Below, piece after piece: positions 1 through 6,390 of a stretch of DNA of 64,000 nt. Position 1 is the first letter of the stretch; the number at the start of each line of letters is the position of its first letter. This DNA comes from Bacteroidales bacterium UBA1173 (GTDB lineage Bacteria; Bacteroidota; Bacteroidia; Bacteroidales; F082), in assembly GCA_002311655.1 (NCBI GenBank), contig DBYZ01000009.1:12453-76452 (forward strand), given 5' to 3'. Position numbers and translations under genes: made by a program. The notes under the pieces were generated by a model, which was given only the letters and a program-made list of their open reading frames with translations, searched no databases and had not been told where the DNA came from.

Positions 1-705
1 GGTGTTTTTCAACTTGGTGGGATTGATAAGAGAACCAACGCTGCTGGCTAGCACATCCATAAGCTCTTCCATATCGGCATCGTCGCGCAGGTTGTAGCGT
101 TCTTTGATATCCCTTAGATAAGTGCCTGTGAATAGGTCTTGAAGATAAATTTTGCGTTGTTCGTCGGAATTCATAGTGCTTGCCTGTGGCATTCCCCCAT
201 AGGTAAGGTACTGGCGAAGGCACTGTTCTTGGTTCAGGCTGTCTTGCGTAGACATAAATTCTTTGAAACAAAAGGGATGGACCCTCACTTCATCACTTCT
301 GCCACGGAAGATTGTAATCACATCACGCGAAAGGAATTGGGCGTTGCTGCCAGTGACATAGACATCAACGTTGCTTTTTTTCAGGAAACTATTAAGCACT
401 TCCTCAAAGAAATCCAGACGTTGCACCTCATCAATAAGCAGATAATACATCGAATCGTCGACAATCATGCTGTCGACAAAATGAAGCAGTTCGTCAGGTT
501 TTCGAAGCGAAACATTTCGATAGTCTTCCAGATCTATCGCAATGATATGGTTGTCATCAACACCGTTGTCTTTTAGCTGTTTAACAAAGAGGTTAAACAA
601 AAGAAACGATTTGCCGGAACGGCGCATACCGGTCACTATTTTTATCAGACCATTGTGTCTTCGACTCCAAAGCTTTTCAATATAGGTGTCTCGTTGTACT
701 ATCAT
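1..705 (-). CDS. AAA-family ATPase with DUF4143-type architecture, partial (N-terminal 235 residues)
   Basis: The frame is open from an ATG at 705 to the left edge of the window, so only the N-terminal part is present. The P-loop reads GMRRSGKS at about residue 26, and a Walker B-like strand (LLIDEVQ) lies near residue 100. It is followed by the segments VTGSNAQFL and EFM and by a YGGMP motif, all typical of bacterial AAA_14/DUF4143 proteins. These are common accessory ATPases of unclear role, sometimes compared with toxin-antitoxin or restriction-like cargo. The promoter and a palindrome lie just upstream. Identification of the family is confident; the cellular function is unknown. Confidence 0.85.
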   Translation of the reverse strand, partial: MIVQRDTYIEKLWSRRHNGLIKIVTGMRRSGKSFLLFNLFVKQLKDNGVDDNHIIAIDLEDYRNVSLRKPDELLHFVDSMIVDDSMYYLLIDEVQRLDFFEEVLNSFLKKSNVDVYVTGSNAQFLSRDVITIFRGRSDEVRVHPFCFKEFMSTQDSLNQEQCLRQYLTYGGMPQASTMNSDEQRKIYLQDLFTGTYLRDIKERYNLRDDADMEELMDVLASSVGSLINPTKLKNT

Positions 706-718
706 TTCGTTCGATTTT

Positions 719-736
719 TTTGCGTATTTACGCAAA
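719..736. promoter_or_regulatory. Palindrome in the leader of the AAA ATPase, possible operator
   Basis: Perfect inverted repeat TTTGCGTA-TT-TACGCAAA between the -7 motif and the start codon. The half-site TACGCAAA recurs across the promoter itself (753-760), which suggests a binding site for an autoregulator. No regulator has been identified. Confidence 0.4.
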
Positions 737-747
737 TATTTCGACTG

Positions 748-755
748 CAAAGATA
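748..755 (-). promoter_or_regulatory. -7 promoter motif for the AAA ATPase
   Basis: On the minus strand this reads TATCTTTG, a match to the Bacteroidota TAnnTTTG consensus, 43 bases before the ATG at 705. It is followed by the palindrome at 719-736. Confidence 0.55.
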
Positions 756-789
756 CGCAAATTTTTGACACTAAATTAAAATTATTGAC

Positions 790-904
790 AAAAATTTGCA
801 TCCGCTACCTTAACCGCACCAACGATCCCTGCGGACGTCAGTACGACCGAATGACACAGGCTGCACGTTCGGTTGCGGCAAATATAGCCGAATGTATAGT
901 TTAA
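790..904 (+). pseudogene. Remnant of a four-helix-bundle suffix-domain protein
   Basis: The frame contains RQYDRMTQAARSVAANIAE, the characteristic helix of the four-helix-bundle (S23/avd-like) proteins that are frequent in Bacteroidota. The family normally continues with a Gly-Ser after NIAE, but here it reads C-I-V and stops. The N-terminal part upstream does not resemble the family. I read this as a truncated relic of roughly 38 codons; any start codon would be unrelated to the original gene. Confidence 0.55.
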
Positions 905-1124
905 TATTTTAATAGAAACTCAAAGAAGATGTAAAAAAGTATTTAAAGAGTTATATGAGGCACGCACGTGGTCAAATGTTAATACACAAGCAACTCGATT
1001 GGAAATAAATTCTTTAACGATAAAGGATGTGTTGGACGCAGTAGATGCAAACGGCGTTGTGAATATAGAAACACTGGTTGATCAATTATTAAAAAAACAT
1101 ACAAGAATAATTGATAAGGACTAA
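900..1124 (+). pseudogene. Unrecognised open fragment without a start codon
   Basis: A 74-codon open frame follows a TAG at 897-899 and ends at TAA 1122-1124, with no ATG, GTG or TTG near its beginning. The translation is lysine- and leucine-rich with helix-like spacing and ends LLKKHTRIIDKD. It overlaps the end of the four-helix-bundle relic by a few bases. It looks like the C-terminus of a lost gene, but I do not recognise the family. Confidence 0.3.
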
Positions 1125-1164
1125 TAAGTCCGATAGGACGGATAGGACGAATAAATAATATGAT

Positions 1165-1425
1165 ATGAAAGCTTCATCACTTTTTAAACAGTATGTGTGG
1201 ATGGTGGATACCATCAGGAGGGCGAAACGCATAACGCTGGCGGAGCTGAATGACAGATGACAGGATTCCGCTGCAACGGCTGGTACTGAGGGCATACGGC
1301 AATGAGAGATTTGCGATGAAGGATCTGCCGTTGCATAATTCGCAAAAGTTGAGGTTGTGGTGCCGGAGGAGGTGAGGCAGCAGCTGGAAGATCTGCATGC
1401 GGAAGCGGGGTGCAGTAAACCGTAA
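1165..1425 (+). pseudogene. Decayed WYL-type transcriptional regulator
   Basis: Three pieces line up with WYL-domain regulators of Bacteroidota. First, an N-terminal helix-turn-helix start (ATG 1165) reads YVWMVDTIRRAKRITLAEL followed by NDR. It stops at TGA 1258-1260, exactly where the family usually has a tryptophan (TGG) before Q-D-S. Second, in another frame, the C-terminal WYL segment LRAYGNERFAMKDLPLHNSQ appears. Third, after a further frame change, the tail reads VEVVVPEEVRQQLEDLHAE to the stop at 1423-1425. The central part of the gene is deleted. The gene is not functional. Confidence 0.6.
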
Positions 1426-1432
1426 ACTTTTT
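1413..1432. repeat. GTAAAC heptamer box, copy 1
   Basis: Two heptamer units ending GTAAACTTTTT directly overlap the stop of the WYL relic. Further copies lie at 1704-1731, 1981-2009 and 2598-2615. Confidence 0.6.
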
Positions 1433-1502
1433 AAGATTTGGTGCAAAATTCTGAACTTTAAGTTAAAAATGCACTTTGAGCGTGCGTTTTATCGCATTTA
1501 TC

Positions 1503-1640
1503 CAATTGCGTCTGCAGTGCGGACGCAATTGAATTGGTCGCAATATTAGGGTTTACAGCACGGGCCCGCGCCATACGGTGGCGGCCGAGCGTTGTATGGC
1601 GCTTGATCTTTTGGTTACTTTTCCATCAAGGGAAAAGTAA
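1503..1640. repeat. Array of three perfect hairpins
   Basis: Three stems follow each other: CAATTGCGTC/GACGCAATTG (1503-1512 and 1522-1531), GCGCCATAC/GTATGGCGC (1568-1576 and 1594-1602), and TTACTTTTCC/GGAAAAGTAA (1615-1624 and 1631-1640). All are perfectly paired. The layout resembles composite palindromic intergenic repeats of Bacteroidota genomes. A 60-codon plus-strand frame across it is an artefact of the repeat. Confidence 0.65.
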
Positions 1641-1703
1641 TAAAAATAAAATAATGTCTTATCCTGAAAAAGGTACTGGGGAAAGGGGTGAGAAACCCAT
1701 AAA

Positions 1704-1731
1704 CAGTAAACAGTAAACTGTAAACTTTTTT
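1704..1731. repeat. GTAAAC heptamer box, copy 2
   Basis: Three heptamer units (CAGTAAA, CAGTAAA, CTGTAAA) followed by a T-run, immediately upstream of the promoter of the first structured element. Confidence 0.65.
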
Positions 1732-1764
1732 CAAGAAACGGACTGTGCAATTGAAAAAAGTTTG

Positions 1765-1772
1765 TATCTTTG
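1765..1772 (+). promoter_or_regulatory. -7 promoter motif for the structured element
   Basis: TATCTTTG matches TAnnTTTG. Transcription would start about 7 bases downstream, at about 1779, which coincides with the first base of the outer stem of the element at 1780. Confidence 0.55.
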
Positions 1773-1779
1773 CAGCGTG

Positions 1780-1840
1780 AAAGTCAATTCCGTATGTGGT
1801 CCCCAATGAGGGGTACTTGCTTGATACGGTTGACTTTTTT
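1780..1840 (+). ncRNA. Candidate small structured RNA, copy 1 (about 60 nt)
   Basis: The element folds as a nested stem: AAAGTCAA/TTGACTTT (1780-1787 with 1830-1837), CCGTAT/ATACGG (1790-1795 with 1824-1829) and CCCC/GGGG (1801-1804 with 1810-1813). An asymmetric internal loop of GTGGT facing TACTTGCTTG separates the last two stems. The sequence ends in six T residues. A -7 motif sits just upstream, so promoter, folded body and T-run delimit one short transcript. The internal-loop bases are kept in a second copy at 2027-2086. The alternative is a transposable palindromic repeat that happens to carry a promoter. I do not match it to a known RNA family. Confidence 0.45.
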
Positions 1841-1980
1841 ATTTTATATCAATTCCAACAAGCAACCTGGCGATTACTTTTGGGTTAATAATTGTTTTAA
1901 AATGCTCAGTGGGAGGGAGGATTTCCAGGTGCCTTAACCACCTTAAGCGGCTGCCTTAACGGCGTTAAGGGCGCTGAAAC

Positions 1981-2009
1981 CAGTAAACCGTAAACTGTAA
2001 ACTTTTTTT
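1981..2009. repeat. GTAAAC heptamer box, copy 3
   Basis: Three heptamer units followed by a run of seven T, upstream of the second structured element. It is laid out like the copy at 1704-1731. Confidence 0.65.
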
Positions 2010-2026
2010 AAAAAACCATCTGTGCG

Positions 2027-2086
2027 AAAGTCAATTCCGTATGTGGTTCCCTTTGTGGGTAATTGCTTGGTGCAGTTGACTTTTTT
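2027..2086 (+). repeat. Structured element, copy 2, without promoter
   Basis: It has the same outer stem AAAGTCAA/TTGACTTT (2027-2034 with 2076-2083). A weakened middle stem pairs CCGTAT with GTGCAG, with two G-T pairs and one mismatch. The apical stem is shortened to CCC/GGG with a different loop. The internal-loop sequences GTGGT and TAnTTGCTTG are conserved and a T-run follows. Compared with copy 1, about 30 bases containing the TATCTTTG promoter are missing between CTGTGC and GAAAGTC. Confidence 0.5.
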
Positions 2087-2150
2087 GCAATTTTGGCGAA
2101 TAAAATCACTAAAAATTATAATATTTGGTGAATTGAATCACTGAATTTTG

Positions 2151-2158
2151 TATTTTTG
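2151..2158 (+). promoter_or_regulatory. -7 promoter motif before the DUF4143 stump
   Basis: TATTTTTG, 23 bases upstream of the ATG at 2181. This placement argues against using the TTG at 2148 as a start. Confidence 0.45.
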
Positions 2159-2180
2159 CAGCATCAAAAAGAGTAAGAAT

Positions 2181-2564
2181 ATGATAGAGCGCAACCTTCG
2201 CAATGAGTTGAAGACCGCCCGCAAAATCTATTTCTATGACAATGGTGTCCGCAACGCCCTCATCAATAATTTCAACGACCTTGCACTTCGCGACGACACA
2301 GGGGCCCTGTGGGAGAACTGGATGATCAGCGAATTGGTCAAGAAACGGTCATACGACCGTCAGTTTGTCAACCGCTACTTCTGGCGGACCACACAACAAC
2401 AGGAGATCGACTACATCGAGGAAGCCGACGGACACTTCACCGCTTACGAGTTCAAGTGGAATCCAAAAAAGAAGGCCAAGATAAGCCAAACCTTCCTAAA
2501 GGCCTATCCCAACACAGAGATGTTGACCGTCAATCCGGACAATTTCTACACATTACTCCTATAG
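2181..2564 (+). pseudogene. C-terminal stump of an AAA/DUF4143 ATPase
   Basis: The 127-residue product begins MIERNLRNELKTARKIYFYD and carries the DUF4143 features IYFYDNGVRNALINNF, GALWENWMISE, IDYIEEADG, YEFKWN and the usual C-terminal VNPDNFYTLLL. Full-length members are about 380 residues, so the entire P-loop half is missing. An ATG and a promoter-like motif are present, so a short protein could still be made. It cannot be an ATPase. The N-terminal half of a relative lies on the opposite strand at 1-705. Confidence 0.7.
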
Positions 2565-2597
2565 TCTTTCGCCCTCTGCTGGGTGAGTAACCTCAAC

Positions 2598-2615
2598 CCG
2601 TAAACTGTAAACTTT
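2598..2615. repeat. GTAAAC heptamer box, copy 4
   Basis: CCGTAAACTGTAAACTTT lies between the DUF4143 stump and the nnr promoter. It is the fourth copy within 1.2 kb. Confidence 0.6.
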
Positions 2616-2641
2616 ATTTTTGCTATCTCAAATTAATTATC

Positions 2642-2649
2642 TATTTTTG
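2642..2649 (+). promoter_or_regulatory. -7 promoter motif for nnr
   Basis: TATTTTTG, 20 bases before the ATG at 2670. It lies upstream of an in-frame TTG at 2652, which is therefore unlikely to be the start. Confidence 0.55.
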
Positions 2650-2669
2650 CATTGATAATTTTTATCGTC

Positions 2670-4166
2670 ATGAAGATTCCTGATATAAAAACCGCCCGCT
2701 TGGCCGATGCCTACACCATTGAGAATGAGCCGATTAGCTCTGTTGACCTGATGGAGCGCGCCGCCACACAGATATATTTTTGGCTGATGCGTAACCTCAA
2801 GTCGAAAGAGGTGTCGATAAAAATCTTCTGCGGCATGGGCAACAACGGGGGCGACGGACTGGTGCTGGCAAGGCTGCTTGCGACACAAGACATCTACGCT
2901 CAAGTGTTTGTGCTCCACGTGAGCGACAATTTCAGCCACGACTGCGAGGTGAACTATGAGCGACTGAAAGAGATTCCGGAAGTGCCGATGTACGGCATAT
3001 TCTCAAAGGACGACTTCCCGAAAATCGATGATAACGACATCATAGTCGACGCTCTATTCGGCTCGGGCTTGAACCGTCCGCTGGAAGGCGTGGCTGCCGA
3101 ACTGGTGCAGCATCTCAATGATAATCATGCAATTAGAATCGCAATAGATATAGCCTCGGGATTAAATGGTGACTCGATAGGCAATTCATCCAATCCTATT
3201 ATCCACGCCGATTACACTCTTTCGATGCAGTTCCCGAAAATGGCATTCCTGTATCCGGAAAACGAGCCATTCGTCGGCAAATGGGAGGTTATGGACATCA
3301 AAATACATCCTGATTTTATAGAAAACTTGGAAACATCCAATTTCTACACGACAGCCGACGTCATAAAGCCTTTGCTTCACAAGCGTGGAAAGCACTCGCA
3401 CAAAGGCACTTACGGTCATGCGCTGCTTATAACAGGCTCAACAGGCAAGACGGGTGCCGCTATGTTGGCTTCGGAGTCATGTCTGCGCTCGGGTGTAGGC
3501 CTGCTCACCACGCATCTGCCTAAATCAGCGATGCTGCCTCTTCAGGTGTATCTGCCTGAGGCAATGATAAGCCCCGATAAGTCTGATAATTGCTTCTCCG
3601 AACTTCCTGATTTACAGCCATATAACGCAATAGGGGCAGGGCCTGGACTTGGAAAAGCTCCTGAGACAGCAACAGCTTTGAAGCTCCTCATACAAAACGC
3701 AAAAGTTCCTATGGTGCTCGATGCCGACGCATTGAATATCATCTCGGAAAACAAGACTTGGCTCTCGTTCTTGCCTGACCGTACCATCATTACGCCACAT
3801 CCGAAGGAGTTTGAACGCTTGTTCGGCAAGACCGACAATTCTGCGCAACGCATTGAGCTTCAACGTGAAATGTCAGTCAAACATAATATTATCATTGTTC
3901 TGAAAGGCGCAAACACTTCAATAACATTCCCGAATGGAAGCTGTTTCTTCAACTCGACAGGCAACCCCGGCATGGCGACGGCAGGCAGCGGCGATGTGCT
4001 GACTGGAATCATTTTATCGCTTCTCGCACAACGTTATACGCCTGAAGAGGCAGCAATTATTGGTGTTTTCATGCATGGCAGAGCAGGTGACAAAGCCGCC
4101 GCTGAAAAAGGCATGGAGGCAATGATAGCAGGGGATATTACTAAGCAATTAGTCTTTAGTCTTTAG
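2670..4166 (+). CDS. nnr: Bifunctional NAD(P)H-hydrate epimerase / dehydratase
   Basis: A cytoplasmic metabolite-repair enzyme: the N-terminal YjeF_N domain (about residues 1-215) epimerises damaged NAD(P)HX, and the C-terminal ribokinase-like domain (about 225-498) dehydrates the S form using ADP or ATP. Visible motifs are GMGNNGGDGLVLARLL in the epimerase half and NPGMATAGSGDVLTGI near residues 432-447, with the conserved GSGD of the dehydratase. The 498-residue length is normal for the fused enzyme. ATG 2670 is chosen because the promoter lies just upstream. The last codons (V-F-S-L-stop) are supplied by an AGTCTTT repeat. The gene is convergent with parE. Confidence 0.95.
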   Translation: MKIPDIKTARLADAYTIENEPISSVDLMERAATQIYFWLMRNLKSKEVSIKIFCGMGNNGGDGLVLARLLATQDIYAQVFVLHVSDNFSHDCEVNYERLKEIPEVPMYGIFSKDDFPKIDDNDIIVDALFGSGLNRPLEGVAAELVQHLNDNHAIRIAIDIASGLNGDSIGNSSNPIIHADYTLSMQFPKMAFLYPENEPFVGKWEVMDIKIHPDFIENLETSNFYTTADVIKPLLHKRGKHSHKGTYGHALLITGSTGKTGAAMLASESCLRSGVGLLTTHLPKSAMLPLQVYLPEAMISPDKSDNCFSELPDLQPYNAIGAGPGLGKAPETATALKLLIQNAKVPMVLDADALNIISENKTWLSFLPDRTIITPHPKEFERLFGKTDNSAQRIELQREMSVKHNIIIVLKGANTSITFPNGSCFFNSTGNPGMATAGSGDVLTGIILSLLAQRYTPEEAAIIGVFMHGRAGDKAAAEKGMEAMIAGDITKQLVFSL

Positions 4167-4229
4167 TCTCTAGTCTTTAGTTTTTAGTAGAACCCAACTA
4201 ACGACTAAAGACTAGCGACTAAAGACTCT
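4151..4229. repeat. AGTCTTT heptamer satellite with inverted arm
   Basis: About five AGTCTTT-like heptamers (4151-4188) are followed by an inverted arm of GACTAAAGACTAGCGACTAAAG type (about 4200-4228), giving a long imperfect hairpin between the convergent nnr and parE genes. It supplies the stop codon of nnr and abuts that of parE. It may act as a terminator. A close copy lies at 8798-8880. Confidence 0.7.
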
Positions 4230-6154
4230 TATTCCAATTTATCAATATTCGAGTCATCCTCAACTCTCAGGTTATCGATGATGAACTTCTGACGCTGGTC
4301 GGTGTTCTTTCCCATGTAATACTTCAGAAGCTCAGGTATCGTCATGTCGTGGCGCAGGATGATAGGCTCCAGGCGCATGTTCGGACCGATGAAATAGCTG
4401 AACTCGTCGGGCGAGATCTCGCCTAGACCTTTGAATCGGGTGATTTCCGGATGCGCACCAAGCGATTTGATGGCATCGACACGCTCTTCATCGGTGTAGC
4501 AATATCTCGTTTCTTTCTTGTTTCTCACGCGGAACAATGGGGTCTGCAGGATATACAGGTGTCCGCCGCGTACCACGTCAGGGTAGAACTGCAGGAAGAA
4601 CGTGAGCATCAGCAGGCGGATGTGCATGCCGTCGACATCGGCATCGGTGGCGATAACGATGTTGTTATATCTCAGATTCTCAATGCTTTCATCAATATTT
4701 AATGCTGCCTGCAAGAGGTTGAACTCTTCGTTTTCGTACACGATTTTCTTTGTCAGACCGTAGCAGTTGAGCGGCTTTCCACGGAGGCTGAACACAGCTT
4801 GTGTCTGAGCGTCGCGGCTCTTGGTGATGCTTCCTGATGCTGAGTCACCCTCGGTGATGAACAGCGTCGACTCGAGACGTTTCTCCTGGTTGGTGTTGTA
4901 ATGTATGCGGCAGTCGCGGAGCTTTCTGTTGTTCAGGCTGACCTTCTTGGCACTCTCACGTGCGAGTTTCTTGATGTTTGCCATGCCTTTGCGCTCTTTC
5001 TCGTTCTGGATGATTTTGCGCATCAAGGCTTCGGCGACATCGCTGTTCATGTGCAAAAACTTGTCGAAATGCCTTTTGATGATGTCGGTGATGTACTGAC
5101 GGATGGTCGTCTCGCTCTCCTTGTCCATATAATTGGACGAGAACTTAGTCTTCGTCTGGCCTTCAAACTCGGGCTCATCGACTTTTATCGACAATGACGC
5201 GATGAACGCGCTGCGGATGTCGGATGTCTCGTATTCTTTGTTGTAGAACTCTCTGATTGTCTTTGCGATGGCCTCACGGAACACGTTGAGATGCGTGCCG
5301 CCAAGTGGATTGTACTGGCCGTTGGCGAACGGGAAATATTCCTCGTTGCTCGTCACGTTGGAATGTGTGAACGCGCACTCGAAGTCGCCTTCTTTAATAT
5401 GGATGATAGGGTAGGCGCAGCTGTCGAGTTTGCCGATTTTACGTGTCAGCAGGTCGAGGAGACCGTTTTTCGCCTGATATTTCTGTCCGTTGAGAATCAG
5501 TGTCAGTCCGCTGTTCAAAAATGCGTAGTTCCACACCATCTCGTCGACGTATTCCATAAGGAAATGGTAGTTTCCGAACAGCTCTGCGTCTGGCACAAAC
5601 GTGATCTCTGTGCCGTTTTTCTGGTCTGTCGGGATGATTTCTGATTCTGACAATAATTCGCCTTTTGAGAACTCGACGATTTTCGTCATGCCGTCGCGGA
5701 ATGCCTGTGCGCGGAAGTAAGAAGATGCAGCGTTGGTGGCTTTTGCGCCCACGCCGTTGAGACCCACGGCTTTCTTGAATGCGCCGGTGTTGTACTTGCC
5801 GCCGGTGTTCATCTGGCCCATACAGTCTTTCAGCGAACCGAGCGGGATGCCACGGCCGTAGTCACGTACACGCACCTTGCCGTCGTTGATGTCGATCTCG
5901 ATGGTCTTTCCTGCACCCATGTTGAACTCGTCGATGCTGTTGTCGACAATCTCCTTCAACAAAATATAGATTCCATCGTCGTGTGCCGAGCCGTCGCCCG
6001 CCTTGCCGATGTACATGCCAAGACGCTTGCGGATATGCTCGTTCCACGACAAATGCTGGATTGCATCGTCGTTATAATCGACCGGATTTACGTTTGTAGT
6101 AAAGTCTAACTCGTTGTCTTCCAATATGTTATTGTCAATAATATCTTCCGCCAT
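4229..6154 (-). CDS. parE: DNA topoisomerase IV subunit B
   Basis: ATPase subunit of the type IIA topoisomerase that decatenates daughter chromosomes. The 641-residue protein has the GHKL ATPase motifs EIVDNSIDEF, YGRGIP and GLNGVGAK in the first 150 residues, the transducer segment with TKFSSNYMDKE, and the TOPRIM motifs LFITEGDSASGS and TDADVDGMHIR, ending with RFKGLGE. Length and the WNEHIRKRLGMYIGK start fit Bacteroidota ParE rather than GyrB. The parC partner is not in the window. It is transcribed alone from a promoter at 6176-6183. Confidence 0.92.
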   Translation of the reverse strand: MAEDIIDNNILEDNELDFTTNVNPVDYNDDAIQHLSWNEHIRKRLGMYIGKAGDGSAHDDGIYILLKEIVDNSIDEFNMGAGKTIEIDINDGKVRVRDYGRGIPLGSLKDCMGQMNTGGKYNTGAFKKAVGLNGVGAKATNAASSYFRAQAFRDGMTKIVEFSKGELLSESEIIPTDQKNGTEITFVPDAELFGNYHFLMEYVDEMVWNYAFLNSGLTLILNGQKYQAKNGLLDLLTRKIGKLDSCAYPIIHIKEGDFECAFTHSNVTSNEEYFPFANGQYNPLGGTHLNVFREAIAKTIREFYNKEYETSDIRSAFIASLSIKVDEPEFEGQTKTKFSSNYMDKESETTIRQYITDIIKRHFDKFLHMNSDVAEALMRKIIQNEKERKGMANIKKLARESAKKVSLNNRKLRDCRIHYNTNQEKRLESTLFITEGDSASGSITKSRDAQTQAVFSLRGKPLNCYGLTKKIVYENEEFNLLQAALNIDESIENLRYNNIVIATDADVDGMHIRLLMLTFFLQFYPDVVRGGHLYILQTPLFRVRNKKETRYCYTDEERVDAIKSLGAHPEITRFKGLGEISPDEFSYFIGPNMRLEPIILRHDMTIPELLKYYMGKNTDQRQKFIIDNLRVEDDSNIDKLE

Positions 6155-6175
6155 TTTCTCAAATTATTCTTTCTG

Positions 6176-6183
6176 CAAAAATA
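6176..6183 (-). promoter_or_regulatory. -7 promoter motif for parE
   Basis: Minus strand reads TATTTTTG followed by C-A-G, 21 bases before the ATG at 6154. Confidence 0.55.
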
Positions 6184-6216
6184 ATAAAAAAAGTTAAAAA
6201 GAAAAATTTTTTTTAG

Positions 6217-6358
6217 TCTCACGCAGATTTCGCAGAGAACGCAGAATTAATCTTTCATAGTCCAATCTGCGAGATCTGCAGCTCGCGACGCGAGCAATTC
6301 CGCAGATTTATAGTGGTAGAATAGAAAAATCTGCGAGTTCTGCGAGATCTGCGTGGGA
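6217..6358. repeat. CACGCAGAT inverted repeat element
   Basis: The ends are TCTCACGCAGAT and ATCTGCGTGGGA, with internal units of about nine bases (TCTGCGAGT, TCTGCGAGA) on the right and complementary ones on the left. It forms a long imperfect stem between the divergent parE and DMT promoters. It resembles dispersed intergenic repeats of Bacteroidota and shows no coding potential. Confidence 0.65.
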
Positions 6359-6366
6359 AAAAGTTG

Positions 6367-6374
6367 TATTTTTG
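6367..6374 (+). promoter_or_regulatory. -7 promoter motif for the DMT transporter
   Basis: TATTTTTG, 16 bases before the ATG at 6391. It abuts the inverted repeat at 6217-6358. Confidence 0.55.
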
Positions 6375-6390
6375 CACGTTTTTTGAAAAT

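Larger units (their letters stand above)
1426..2150. other. Gene-free, hairpin-rich stretch
   Basis: No convincing reading frame is present in this roughly 720-base region. It holds three consecutive hairpins (1503-1640), two copies of a structured element (1780-1840 and 2027-2086), GTAAACT-type heptamer repeats (1413, 1704 and 1981), and a further CCTTAAC/GTTAAGG hairpin at 1954-1970. It reads as an accumulation of intergenic elements between gene relics. Confidence 0.6.

Noticed and set aside
139..576. 145-codon plus-strand frame at the left edge
   Set aside because: It lies opposite the AAA ATPase, whose minus-strand frame has an intact P-loop and family motifs.
1534..1716. 60-codon frame across the hairpin array
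   Set aside because: It is made of palindromic repeat sequence (GCGCCATAC and TTACTTTTCC stems) and occurs in a non-coding stretch.
2148..2180. Longer N-terminus (TTG start) of the DUF4143 stump
   Set aside because: The TTG lies in the promoter motif, and the extra residues do not resemble the family.
4151..4229. Possible CRISPR array
   Set aside because: The repeat units are seven bases with no spacers and the pattern is a satellite with an inverted arm. No cas gene is nearby.
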